NCBI GenBank assembly: GCA_018398815.1
Contig: CM031595.1
Location: 51,041,489-51,105,488, forward strand
Direction: 5' to 3'
Source of the DNA: Conus ventricosus
Taxonomy: Eukaryota; Mollusca; Gastropoda; Neogastropoda; Conidae
Length of the DNA: 64,000 nucleotides
The position numbers and the translations under genes were made by a program. Shown here piece by piece: positions 1 to 10,779 of this stretch (positions are counted from its first letter, which is position 1; each line of letters begins with the position of its first letter). The notes beneath the pieces were generated by a model. That model worked only from the letters and a program-made list of their open reading frames with translations, searched no databases and was not told where the DNA came from.

Positions 1-104
1 CATCAACATTTTGATGTAGCCTTGGTGTTCTAGCCTATGTCGACTGGCCTGACACAGCCTTAACCCAGGGCAGAGACAGACAGATTGATTCGATTCATTT
101 TTTC

Positions 105-146
105 ATGTTGTTTACAGCCAAGCCGACCACACAGAGCCATATCAAG
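105..146 (+). repeat. diverged copy of a 53-bp mobile unit
   Basis: The segment matches, with several substitutions, the central and 3' part of a short unit that is found intact at 56610-56662 and, inverted, at 59373-59425. The shared core contains AGCCGACC and GAGCCATATCA. No target duplication could be recognised here, so this is probably an old copy. Confidence 0.5.
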
Positions 147-183
147 TCTATTATTTTGCCAAAGTCAATTCCTTAACTAAATG

Positions 184-186
<3 letters not shown>

Positions 187-267
<81 letters not shown>
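187..267. repeat. (AG)n then (ACAG)n microsatellite
   Basis: An uninterrupted GA dinucleotide run is followed directly by an ACAG tetranucleotide run. The open frame across it is only an artefact of the repeat. I see no gene from 1 to 1000. Confidence 0.95.
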
Positions 268-999
268 AACGACTGTAAAGAGGCAGAAAAGAGAAAATGA
301 CCACAAATATATTACTGAGAGCAAAATGGATAGCAGACCACGCCCTTAAAAGGCATTCAGGCAAGCAAGGGCATGTATGAATAAGAACAGAAAAAAGAAT
401 ATGTAAAAAAAAATGTGCACTACACAGATTTAAAAGAGGGGCAGCGAGGAAAGCGAAGACAGAAGTAAAAGTTGTAATGACCATAACAATACTCAGCTTC
501 ATAGTCTAGCCTTTTGAAAATACTCTCTTCTTTCTCTTCTGCAAATACTCAAAGCAGCCAGTGTTGACCTGCCCAATGATTCTGCTGTGTTTTCAATTCC
601 CCCAGAGAAACCCAGCTAGGAACTTAACTCTGAAAAGAGTGTCAACAGCACTGTGAGACGATCCTGCCTTACTAACTTTATCAATCATATCTGAAAAGAA
701 ACATTATCTCCCATAGAAATAATCGTTTAGTCCGGATTGTAGATGTTAAGTCTCTCTCCGCCTCATCTCTTCCGTGTCGTCCCTCCTCCATCCCCTCCCC
801 GCCCCTTTCTATTCCTGTCGTAATGAGCTATAGGTGTTTGGAACTGCACAGTTGTGTGTTGGAAATATAATCTGTCGCGACATACACGTCTTTCAACAAC
901 TGACGACCGAGGAATATAGCCGATGGTGTGAGTTTCATTTCGTCTTTTTGTTGTTCTTTGTATCTTATGGCTTTGTTTGTGCCTATGTCATAAATAATA

Positions 1000-2229
1000 A
1001 TAATAATAATAATGGGGATTTATATAGCGCCTTCCACGGCACAAGGCGCTTTACAAAGGCAGAAAAAATGCAATTGCTAAATGTAAAGAAAATGCATTGA
1101 AAAAAAACGGCTCAGAAATGAAAAACAAAGGCTCTCTCTCATTCTCTCCCACGCGCACACACCTCTCACGCACAGACACAACAAACCACAACAGCCGCAA
1201 CAAGCACAAACTACTAAGCAATCCACAAAATAACAAAAGTCAATCAACTATCTGGTAATGACTGTCTTCTTAGTATTGTTTGAAAAGGTAGGTTTTCAGG
1301 GAGGTTTTGAAGGAAGAAAAGGTTTGAGAATGTCTTAAGTCATAGGGGAGTTTATTCCAGAGTTTGGGAGCTGCGTATGAGAAAGCTCGTTCGCCATGCT
1401 GTTTACGATGGGGGCGGTAACTGGGAAAGCGGAAGGTCCTAGTGTCGGTGGAGGAGCGGAGCGTACGTGATGGGACATATACTTGAAGGAGATCGGATAG
1501 ATAGGCAGGGGCATCGCCAGTGAAAATCTTGAAGCAGAGACAACAACATTTGTATTTAATTCTTTCTTCAACGGGGAGCCAGTGCAACTTTTTCAGGAGA
1601 GGGCTGCAGGGTTGGGTCCTAGGAGATTTGCAAATGAGACGGGCTGCAGAGTTCTGTACACATTGGAGGGGTTGGATGACAGTTGAGGGACAGCCAAGGA
1701 GAACACAGTTCCAGTAATCTAGCCTTGAAAGGATGCATGATGAAACTAGAGTTTTTGTGGCGTCTTCAGTGAGATAGGGTCGAATAGCAGCAATTCGTTT
1801 AAGTTCCATGTAGGCTAACTGACAAATTTTTGTGACATGCTGTTTCATCGAGAGGTCACTATCAAGGAGAACACCAAGGTCACGAACAGTGTTTGAAAAT
1901 TCAATAGTGCTGGAACCTAATGTCAAAGAAGAAGGGAGCGGATCAGGGCCATGATGTGACCGCTTTAAAAAACGGATGGCTTCAGTCTTCTCACAGTTTA
2001 ATTTAAGCTTATTTGCTGACATCCAGGTCTCAATATCAGAAGTACAAGATTGAAGAGTAGAAACAAGGGGTGAGTAGTCATCGATGACAGAGGAATGGAG
2101 CAGCTGAGTATCGTCCGCAAACATTTCGTGTGAAACGGAATGGCCGTGGATGACATTAGACAATGGAGTGGTGTACAAAATAAAGAGGACAGGTCCCAGC
2201 ACGGATCCCTGAGGCACTCCAAATTGGAG
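1000..2229 (-). mobile_element. 5'-truncated LINE (CR1/L2-like), minus strand
   Basis: On the minus strand the element begins inside the reverse transcriptase domain at the PQGSVLGP motif, about 2229. It runs through FADDTQ to a typical LINE C-terminus and ends near 1000 in an (AAT)n tail next to a stem-like TATAGCGCC/GGCGCTTTACA segment. Such tails are typical 3' ends of CR1/L2-type LINEs. The endonuclease and the first half of the reverse transcriptase are missing, as expected for 5' truncation during target-primed reverse transcription. The truncation edge lies in a tandem duplication described separately. The clade call is by motif only. Confidence 0.85.
1270..2217 (-). CDS. LINE reverse transcriptase, C-terminal half (open frame)
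   Basis: About 315 codons remain open. The N-terminal end carries PQGSVLGP (RT motif 4 region), followed about 30 residues later by the catalytic FADDTQ box and then DLGVLLDSDLS. The later part has the HWLPVEERIKYK block and a terminal LWNKLPYDLRHS block typical of CR1/L2-like C-termini. It would copy LINE RNA at a nicked target, but the protein has no endonuclease and no fingers subdomain, so it cannot be autonomous. An open frame this long suggests a young insertion. The start codon is not real; the frame simply opens at the truncation. Confidence 0.8.
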   Translation of the reverse strand: MPQGSVLGPVLFILYTTPLSNVIHGHSVSHEMFADDTQLLHSSVIDDYSPLVSTLQSCTSDIETWMSANKLKLNCEKTEAIRFLKRSHHGPDPLPSSLTLGSSTIEFSNTVRDLGVLLDSDLSMKQHVTKICQLAYMELKRIAAIRPYLTEDATKTLVSSCILSRLDYWNCVLLGCPSTVIQPLQCVQNSAARLICKSPRTQPCSPLLKKLHWLPVEERIKYKCCCLCFKIFTGDAPAYLSDLLQVYVPSRTLRSSTDTRTFRFPSYRPHRKQHGERAFSYAAPKLWNKLPYDLRHSQTFSSFKTSLKTYLFKQY

Positions 2230-2514
2230 GTTAGATTCATCATTAACTCATTTTCTCACACATTCAGTCCTGAATTGACATACGAGCGTAACACAGGGAG
2301 TTCCGCCTTTATTATGATTCGAACGCTACTGAAATTCATGAATCGAAATAACAGGTCCCAGCACGGATCCCTGAGGCACTCCAAATTGGAGGTTAGATTC
2401 ATCATTAACTCATTTTCTCACACATTCAGTCCTGAATTGACATACGAGCGTAACACAGGGAGTTCCGCCTTTATTATGATTCGAACGCTACTGAAATTCA
2501 TGAATCGAAATAAC
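2191..2514. repeat. two identical 162-bp tandem units
   Basis: Positions 2191-2352 and 2353-2514 read identically as far as I can see. The first 38 bases of each unit are the 5' edge of the LINE; the rest is flanking sequence ending in TGAATCGAAATAAC. The duplication therefore arose after the LINE inserted. Confidence 0.9.
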
Positions 2515-4560
2515 ATTCATTATATTATAATAAACAAATCAAATCACAACACAATACAACAGAGTTTTTGCAAACAACAGCAAAAGAAAGAAAGAAAAGG
2601 TCCGATCATTTTGTTATTGCTAGTCTTGTTTTCCTTTTGAACTTTTTTTCCCTAACGATCTCAGTGTCACATTTTGATGCAGACCTTACGTCCCAATTTT
2701 TCAGGACTGGGCTAGAGTTCCCGCCAGCTTAATGCAGACACCCGTTCTAACAAAGGCAGTTGTCTTTTCCTTCACATCACAGTACACTCAGGTGGAGATC
2801 AATCTACGTTTCTCTCATATTTGACATGGTTTTGGCACTATCTGAGCCCTGGTACTAACTGAACGTGAAAAAAACAAAATGACAGCTGCTCCCTGATAAA
2901 CTTGGCCAGGTAACTTACTTTGCTTCGTCATGATTTCCGTGCTCAGCAAAAGGAAAGTGACAATTCAGATGAAAATACCTGGGATCTGTCATATCTTGAG
3001 CGTGTGCAAGCGTGTGGCTGACGTGTTTTAAATGTAAAAAAAAATGCTAATAATTTTCTTCGTTTCATTCAAGCAAAAATTACATGTTATACATAAAATC
3101 AGGTTATGATTTCAAAATAATCTGAAACCAGTTGAACATCGCTTTAGTGTCTGATCTCAGTTAATGCTGGCTGGGTGAGTGGGTGTCACAACGACTTTTA
3201 TGGATAAAAGTACTCTAGTAAGACCAACTCAGCATCAGTTTAGTGCCTTATCCCAGCCAGCTGGTCAGTTAGTGCTGGCTTGGTCAGTTAGTGTTACAAT
3301 AAACGTCCAAGTGGAAGTTCAGCCCTCTCCCGCATTCCTGCTTGGGTAAGTGAGTTTTGGAAGAATAAAAACTGAGCAAAAACTGCGCCCAACAGACCCT
3401 GTATTACATCAAGTTCTGTAAACCCATCTCATCTCGAACTGATGGTGGTGTTTGTTACATTCACTTGAAGGCTCAGTATTTCATCATTTATTTTCATGTT
3501 TATCTTCCGCTTGCTGTCGATACTTCATTCAATTCAAACTGACTGCTTCCCTTTATTGTGCTGGGTCTTGTTCTTGTATCCAGTTAAATTCCCTTTCATT
3601 CTTATAGGATCCTCAACCACAGGCTTTCGGTTATTCATTACTTATTTGCTTTTTTTTTCTTTATGTTACGTAATTTCATTTCCCTTAATTGTCTGTCCTC
3701 CACTGGCCTCCTTGGGAGTGTCTCTGTTGAGTTGTGTTGTTAGAAGCCATGCCAAGTAGACGAAAGTCGACTCAAGACGGGCCTAAACGAATGGTTCTGT
3801 TCACGTATTGCTGTCAGTTAAGGATTTAATGTTTATATTTGTACACTTTTCATCCTGTCTCTTCTCCTCCTCTCCTACCTCCTTCTACCCACAATCCCCC
3901 CCCCCCCCCCCCCTCTCTTTCGGGATCTTTGTTCAGTTACTTTCATAGTGAACGAGGTTGTTAACTAGCATATATTCTTTTCCCCGTTATTTGTTCACTG
4001 TTTGTGTGCTCTAATCTGAAACGATAGGTCGAGGCTCGTTGGTTTAATGTTTGCCACGTTCAATGGTGGCTTAGTATTTCAAAATTTAGTTTTCGTATCT
4101 AGTCTGTGACATCCATCCAAATTAATACTACAATGGTCTCTCAGTATATAGAAAAATGTGTAGTGTGGAAAAAAGGAACGTTCTGATCGTTTTTCACTTT
4201 TGTTTTCTTTAAATTCTTTTTTTCGGCAGATAATCGTTTCTAATTTAGATTTGTCGATATACGTAAACCAGTCTTTGGTCCCAACATTACACACATGCAT
4301 GCGTGCACTCGCGCGTACACACACGCAAACACATGTCCATTTTCTTCTTCTCAGTATTGACATTGACGCCGCTGGCAGTAGTACCATCAACAGCAGCAGC
4401 TGCTGCGGCAACAATAGTAATTGCAGTAGGCATATCATGTTATGTTATTGCTGCTGCTGCGATCAGTATCACAGGTTATACATGCCATAATTAAAATTCG
4501 TGTCGACTGCACTCTGTTTAATGTTGTTATAAGGTTTTGGGAGTTGTTTCTGGTTTCAGA
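2515..4560. other. no gene seen; T-rich repeat-like sequence with poly-C
   Basis: I see no convincing coding segment. Positions 3480-3960 are T-rich, carry an AAGCC...GACGAAAGTCGAC segment (3751-3770) reminiscent of the hammerhead-derived part of Penelope-type terminal repeats, and end in a C run at 3897-3913. Parts (GATCCTCAA, TTTCATTT, the late C run) look loosely like 51150-51720, so both may belong to one old repeat family. Short degenerate duplications of a GCTGG-containing phrase lie at 3160-3300. Confidence 0.35.
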
Positions 4561-5273
4561 AATCAAGTCAAGTCAAGTCAAGTCAAGTAAACTTTATTAT
4601 CTCAGTTCGAGAAATTAGTTTGTGGTCATACACATTCACAGCAAATAAACAATGATTTTGTCACATCACCCATTTTGTCACATATGGCATACATTCATAT
4701 AAAAGAATTTGGATTTCAAGGTGACTAAATAATATAAGAATATTACTGTATAAAATTGCATTCCTACAACGCATTTGACAATAAATTCTAAGATGAGATT
4801 TTAAACTAAAAGAACACAACTATTTGTTATCTAAATGCAACAGTATGCTCAATCTGAGCTTAAATTATGTATCTTTATAAAACAAAATGTAACAATAATC
4901 CATAGCTAAAAAGCAATTAAACATCACCTCTGTTAAGAAAATCAATGGACAGGGGAATAAAACTTTGTTTAAATCTGACACTTCTGCATTTAACTGACCG
5001 ATATCTTCGTCTTGACTGAAGAAGGTCATACTGACTTGCAAGAACGTGGGTCTGGTCACACGCAATCTTCTTCGCTTTACAGACAACACGGCATTTGTAC
5101 AGCTCACTCAGACTTTTTTGTCTCCCACCAACAATTTTTCCTCCCACGTTCACCACTTTCTCAAGCACATTCCTACTCTTCACAGTCAGCCCACCATACC
5201 AACACATAAATGAGAAAGTTAAAACAGATTCCAAGAAGCATGAATAAAATGTCCGAAGAATGTCAGTATTCAC
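4561..5273 (-). mobile_element. 3' end of a LINE, minus strand
   Basis: The frame at 5273-4917 encodes FYSCFLESVLTFSFMCWYGG, then SLSELYKCRV and HVLASQYDLL and ends in SFIPLSIDFLNR. This is the layout of the post-RT C-terminus of many animal non-LTR elements. It is followed by AT-rich 3' sequence and a (CAAGT)n tract at 4563-4590 that probably marks the 3' tail. Only the last roughly 120 residues are left. Confidence 0.75.
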
Positions 5274-5344
5274 ATGAAATGATCGCAGCTTGCGAAGACA
5301 ATATAATCTGGTTTGACATTTTTTGTGGACATAATCAACATGGA

Positions 5345-5412
5345 AATATCATTTTTCTTGCGTTGCTGGGATTCGAACCAGCACCTTCTGGGTGGTTGGG
5401 TATCTCAAAGCG
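5345..5412 (-). repeat. tRNA-like SINE head fragment
   Basis: On the minus strand the segment contains GGTTCGAATCCCAGCA, a good match to the B box / T-arm of a tRNA, preceded by a degraded D-arm region. It is not a complete tRNA cloverleaf, so it is more likely a SINE head than a functional tRNA gene. Confidence 0.45.
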
Positions 5413-5555
5413 TGCCTTTTTTTACACAGATATTTTACCTAAAGAACTATCGGTCACCCCCTTCTACAATGGAACTTTGAGCCTTTTAAGTCACCCCCCC
5501 CCCCCCCTTCCTTAACTAGATCCAGTTGGAACTCTATTCAGCTGTGCCATTGTAT

Positions 5556-5864
5556 TTAGGGTTCTGTTCTCTTCTGACCAGAAATCGGGAGCTGCTTCTT
5601 TAGATCATAGCCTGCAACCCCCCTTACTCCAATGTCTATGGTGAGGACTTTTGGATTGCAAGACACCCTCAAGCTGCTTGCTAGACTGGCATCCATCTCA
5701 GTCTTGTAGATGTGAGCTTCCTCGATGGTGCTCTCATATGACACAGTGAGTTCAATCAAACTCATTTGTTTTGATAAACCAGAGTGGAGTACTGTGTCCG
5801 GTCTCAAGCCACACTTTCTGATGATCACCAGATGGTCTTCCATTCTGTGAGGTCTGCTTTGCAC
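5556..5864 (-). pseudogene. retroelement-like ORF fragment, possible RLE-type tail
   Basis: The 102-residue frame contains CGLRPDTVLHS, then IELTVSYE and EEAHIYKTEM about 20 residues later. The spacing of RPD, the acidic residue in the ELT block and the following lysine resembles the restriction-like endonuclease tail of R2-type non-LTR elements. I cannot exclude another transposon protein. The frame has no recognisable start or end and is surrounded by anonymous sequence, so it is treated as a relic. Confidence 0.35.
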
Positions 5865-6637
5865 TCCCAGTCATCTTCTCGATCCAGACCATGACCTGTG
5901 GCTTGCTGCCGTGTAGAACGTCGTTGCTGGAACTTCTGGTGGCACAGTGTCCCCTCTGGCACTAACCGCACAGGCCTATGCATTGATCTTAAACACTTAG
6001 TTGTGTATCCGTGTGTACCATCACTGGGATATCGCTGTTTGACATGAACTCAGGATGCATGTGTTCCACTGTTTATTAGCCCCGAGAGAGCAGATTTGTA
6101 GGCTTACCTGATTTCCTCCATTTCAGCGAGCTTAAATTCAAGGGCAGGAAGTCATTTGCAGATCTGAAGATGTAATGAACCTGATCCTGAGAGGAGCCAT
6201 ACGCCATATTTCATTCAAGATAAGACTTTTTTGGAGTGCGTTTTACTTCGTAGTCTTGCAATAAAATCTTCTGGACTTGGTCTGCATCCATTTCAGAGCG
6301 TTCTGTTTGCAGTCCTGCTGTTTTTCGCCGCTGAGAAATAAGTTGTTGGAAGACAGAAAAGCCGCAAGAACTCCCTGAACTCATCATTGGACTGGAGAAA
6401 GCAAGCATCAAATGCAAAATAAACCGACTCAAGTAAGAGAAAACCAAAACTTTACGATCAGCCGCTGTACCAGACAATATTCATCAGTCAAGGGCGAACA
6501 CAGAGGCAGTTAATGCCACCGTCCGTGCTTGTGCTGCACAGACATGCATACGCACGCACTTCACACATACACGCATACATACACATTCGCCGGCACACAC
6601 ACGCGATGGCAGTGGCGGCGGCGGCGCGCGCGCTCCC

Positions 6638-6671
<34 letters not shown>

Positions 6672-7090
6672 GCCCCCCCCCCCCCTCCCCCTCTCTCTCT
6701 CGCTCGTCTAACCTAACATGTGTGTGTGTGTGTGTGTATATAAAGATGAAAAGCGAAAGTACAACTACAACCAGCCTCACCACCATCCGACGTCATGACG
6801 TCATAGACTTTTCAAAACACAGGAAGTGACCTCTGAGAGGTCTGTTTCCAACTTTGCAATAGCACTGTTCAGGTATACTGTCAGATACTTGCATTGCGAA
6901 ATTCTTCTTGCATTGTAAAACCAGTCCATATGGGACTCATTTGTGATGTAGGCACAGTTACGTTATTGGCGGTATGTATCGTTTATATTGATTTTTCGTT
7001 TGGGTGGGCGACAGTCGGGAGAATGAGTGGAGGGATGTAGGCCTAGTCTGCAGCATGCATCGGAATTCACTTTCTCTGTCAGTCGAGTCA
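5865..7090. repeat. anonymous sequence with (CA)n/(TG)n and poly-C tracts
   Basis: Short CA-rich blocks occur at 6540-6665, a C run at 6674-6686 and a TG run at 6717-6740. I see no gene. The open frames here are low-complexity artefacts. Confidence 0.7.
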
Positions 7091-7094
7091 TTTG

Positions 7095-7290
7095 GGTTTA
7101 TTCTCACAGGTGACAATTTTATTCCTGTTTCTTAACGCAGTAAGCTATTTCTGTTTTCTACTCAGTAAGCTATCAGAAGATCAGAACAAAAAGAGTTTAT
7201 TCTCACCGGTGACAATTTTATTCCTGTTTCTCAACGCAGTAACCTATTTCTGTTTTTCTGCTCTGTGTAAGCTATCAGAACGAAAGCAAT
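7095..7290. repeat. two-copy ~98-bp tandem duplication
   Basis: The phrase TTTATTCTCAC(A/C)GGTGACAA... through the TATCAGAA segment occurs at about 7096-7180 and again at about 7195-7280, with small differences. From 7300 to 7920 there is otherwise only anonymous sequence with C, A and GA-rich runs. Confidence 0.75.
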
Positions 7291-7920
7291 ATTTTTGTTT
7301 TCGTTTAGCAGTGGCTAAATCCCTGGTCAGCAGTGTAAACCTCCTTTGCATATCGTAAGATAATCAACAGATGGAAAGAACTCAATAAGCTTGATTAAAG
7401 ACTGAAGGAGCTTTGCGTGTTGGATGAACTATTGTCACTGATCAAGGATTTGTTCCATGTTGCTGAGTATTGTATTTTTCATTAAAAAAAAAACAAAAAA
7501 CTTACATGTTCGATCCCATCATTTCTTCCTCACCATTGAAGATACCCAGCATTTTTGCTGCCCATCTTGCTGTTATAATGGTAGCTGGAAAGTCGCCCCC
7601 CCCCCCCTCCCCCCACCCCCGTGATGCCCACACAATCATCAGGTTGATTTTGATGATACTATGAGTGTGGGACTCAGGAGAGAAAAAAAAAGAAAAAAAG
7701 AAGAAAAAAAAAGTGAGGAGGATAGGTGATCTGATCAGCTTGGACATGTTCAGCAGGCCACAGCAAGAGCTCTACTAAGATATTGCTGGGAAGCCCATAT
7801 CTAGATAAGCTTAAAACAAGAAAACAACCCCCCCCCCAAAAAAAAAAAAAAAAAAAAAAAAAAACAATCCCAAAATGAAAATAAAAACAGCAACGACAAC
7901 TAACAAATGACAACAAGCTG

Positions 7921-8400
7921 AAATAATCTTACTCTTTGCTTCAGAGCATTAAAAGTGGTAGCATGGACTGCCCTGCTTGCTGCTCATTCCAGTCTCTGAT
8001 GGTCCAAGAAAGGAAGAATTCTGCCAGTCTCAAATGGGACTGTCTGTAGACGCCATTAGAGGCATTGTTGAAAATGGCCTCTTCTTGGTGCTTTGGAGCT
8101 GGCTGCATCTTGGACTGGCTTACATCTATAGATGATTACACAGATCATGAACAGCTCAAAATAGTCTTTCTGTTTGCCAGTCCGTCTGGAGATTAGGCCA
8201 ACCAAGTCTGGTCAGCATATAGAGATGTGGTAGCCATTGAGTATGAAACAAACTGCTTTTCTGTATATACCTTAATTTCATTAACATTCTTTTGATATGG
8301 GAGTTCAATAAGGAACTAGCATACTCTAGTTGAAGTGCAGGTCTGACAAAGACCAGTTAGGCCCTGTCTCCTATCATATCAGTGGCATCTTGGGCATTTC
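7921..8400 (-). mobile_element. LINE C-terminal relic
   Basis: Minus-strand translations in shifting frames show VRPALQLEYASS, NSHIKRMLMKLRYIQ and LGWPNLQT, then FFLSWTIRDWNE. These match the order of conserved blocks after the RT domain in CR1/jockey-type LINEs. Several frameshifts and stops mark an old, dead copy. Confidence 0.6.
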
Positions 8401-8479
8401 TAGCCTTTTGCCTGCTCAATGTGGATTATTGTATGTTTTTTGCAAGAAATAATTTGTCTTTTCTCGCAATTTTATAAAG

Positions 8480-9375
8480 CACATGCGTGGTTTTAAAATT
8501 TTGAATCAATGCAAGTCAATATTTGTTTGAAACATAAGGTGTACCCAGTGTTTATCAAGACGGTTTTTGAAAGTGTGAACAGTTTCTGCTTCAACAACAT
8601 TGACTGGCAAGTTATTCCAAGTATTAACAATTTTGTTAGTGAAAAAGTTTGCTGCTCTTGAAGTTTTTGTAATTTTTGTTTTGTTAGTTTGAACAGGTGC
8701 CCTCTAGTTGTAGATTCTGTATTCAACTGAAATAGTGTGCCAGTGGTTTTAATGTCATAAATCCATGTGTAAGTTTGAATCATATCGCCACGTAAGCGCC
8801 TGTATTCCAAACTTTGAAAATTGAAGCCTTTGTTCATATGAATACTTCTGCAGACCACTAATCTTTTTTTGTAAATCTTCTCTGAATATGTTCGATAGGA
8901 TTACTGTTTTTTTTTTTTTTCAAATTTGTTGTCCATACAGCATCGCCATATTCAATAACAGGTCTGACCAATGTTTTAAATAATGGAACCATTACTTCAC
9001 TATCTTTGCACTGAATATTGCCTACCACCATCCTTGCTAGTCTATAAATTTGCTCTTTTTATGGTTTCATTAACATGTTTATCAAATGATAAATCAGGGT
9101 CTATTATCACTCCTAGATCTTTTTCAGCACTAGTCTCTTCAAGCAATACACATTCCATATAATAATCATACATAGGGTTGTTTTTACCTGCATGAAGAAC
9201 TTTACACTTCGTATTGTTAAATTTGATCAGCCAGGCATTTGTCCATGCAACAAGTTCATCAATACACTTCTGCAATTTAGTGGAATTATCAACTGACTCA
9301 TTGGGGGTGTAAACTTTTGTATTGCCAGCAAAGATTTTGACAAGACTACCAGCAACATCAGGCATATCATTTATA
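8480..9375 (-). mobile_element. LINE reverse transcriptase/C-terminus relic
   Basis: The frame at 9365-9042 carries KIFAGNTKVY (the catalytic ADD box degraded to AGN), then INKLQ-like and FNNTKCKVLHAGK blocks and DLGVIIDPDLSFDKHV. After a break the C-terminus resumes with LEYRRLRGDMIQTY near 8790. The element is related to the LINE at 58432-60640. It is disrupted by frameshifts, and the active-site change makes it inactive. Confidence 0.75.
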
Positions 9376-9599
9376 CAGTAAATAAACTCTCAGTTCCATG
9401 GTCACTACCTGAGCTTTGGATTTTTTCAGTTACTATGACTCGAGTATGAGAGACAGGTTTAAAGTGAGGAGACAAAATGCAAAGGCATGAGACAAACTTG
9501 GGTCAGTACTCAGAACTCCATGAAATTTTTATGCAGTCATTAACAGTAAGTACCATGAGTTTCCTCTGATTGTACTATTCACCCTGTGGATACTGCATG

Positions 9600-9737
9600 T
9601 GTGCAGACTATCAAAATGTGTGTGTGCGCATGGGGGTTATTACATACTGTGTGTGTGTATGTATGTGTCAATCTGCATTTGTCGAATAATTCTTTTTTTT
9701 AATCAGTGTCCCTGTATATGTGTGTGTGTTTCAGTGT

Positions 9738-9810
<73 letters not shown>

Positions 9811-9960
9811 ACAATGTGTTGCTGTATAATGCTTCAGTCAGTAAATGTTTTTTGTGTGTGTGTGTGTTGGCGAGGGGAGGGGGGCAGAGGGAGGGAGAGG
9901 AAGTTGGTTGTGAGGGTATGGATGTATGAACATCACTTGTATGTGAATTAGGATTATTTT
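9600..9960. repeat. (TG)n microsatellite
   Basis: A nearly pure TG run spans 9737-9808, with shorter TG-rich sequence on both sides. No gene is seen. Confidence 0.95.
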
Positions 9961-9989
9961 CACTTTGTTTTAAAAACTACACAATTAAA

Positions 9990-10720
9990 GGGTAATGTTT
10001 GATTTGTTTAGAAAAAAAAATTCTGAACAAGATTCTTCCAGCTTCCACTTTGCCATCCATGGCGTTTTCCTTATGAAAATATTGCGGGCATGCCAGAATA
10101 AAGAAAACAAAAATTCTGATGCAGCAATCCCAGTTTACTGCTGGCCTTTGTGCGTGTATTATGATAGCATCAGTTTGTGTGGGCATCCCAGCTGACGTCA
10201 GGCTTGATGATGATGCCCAAGTACTTCACTGACAATCAAGTGTCAGGGGTGTGGCTATGCAGCTGGTCATTGAAATACAGGGGACCTCAGGGAGAACAGA
10301 GCTCTTTCTGGGATGGAAGGCTATGTCCCAGCTCTTCACCACTATGTCCTGACTCTCATTATTCAGAAGATCACTGATGTATATGAGGAACAGACAAGGT
10401 CCAACCCTAATACCCATCTGACCCACACTCAAAGTCTAAATGGGCTTTGTCCACTATGTTTGTCCTCATATCAACAAAAAGCCAGGTACCTGTTACTGGA
10501 TATTACCCCTGAAGCTCTGGTGTTGAGCTTGTATTTAGAGAAAGCCATGGCTGACCTTATTAAATGCCTTGGCAAAGTCCATCATGAGAATATGTCTGTC
10601 CATGCTATGTATCTGTGTCTTATTCAAGAGTTCCGGGAGTTGAGACTCTCCAGAGTGCTGTCTGCTGAAACTATGCTGTTGGGTTGCAGAGTCCTGCTCT
10701 TCTTGAGGTGTGCTATACTA
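9990..10720 (-). mobile_element. LINE reverse transcriptase relic, left part
   Basis: Minus-strand reading gives GIRVGPCLFLIYISDLLNN (RT motif 4 region) near 10400 and, after frame changes, SVKYLGIIIKPD near 10210. These are late RT blocks. The matching earlier blocks lie at 12790-13110, beyond the Penelope-like insertion. One LINE was therefore probably split by that insertion. Confidence 0.6.
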
Positions 10721-10779
10721 TAGTGAACAATGATGTTACAGATTATGAACCCAAAGTAAATAAAAACTATTTTGTGTCA

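Noticed and set aside
5345..5412. Possible functional tRNA gene (also at 19205-19283 and 57385-57460)
   Set aside because: The B-box match is good, but acceptor and anticodon arms do not pair and the sequences continue into SINE bodies.
9599..9951. Long cysteine/valine-repeat open frames over the TG run, and similar frames at 26535-26901, 41063-41628, 44089-44517, 55364-55712, 56101-56592 and 63030-63996
   Set aside because: They are translations of dinucleotide or tetranucleotide repeats without any domain, start context or codon signal.
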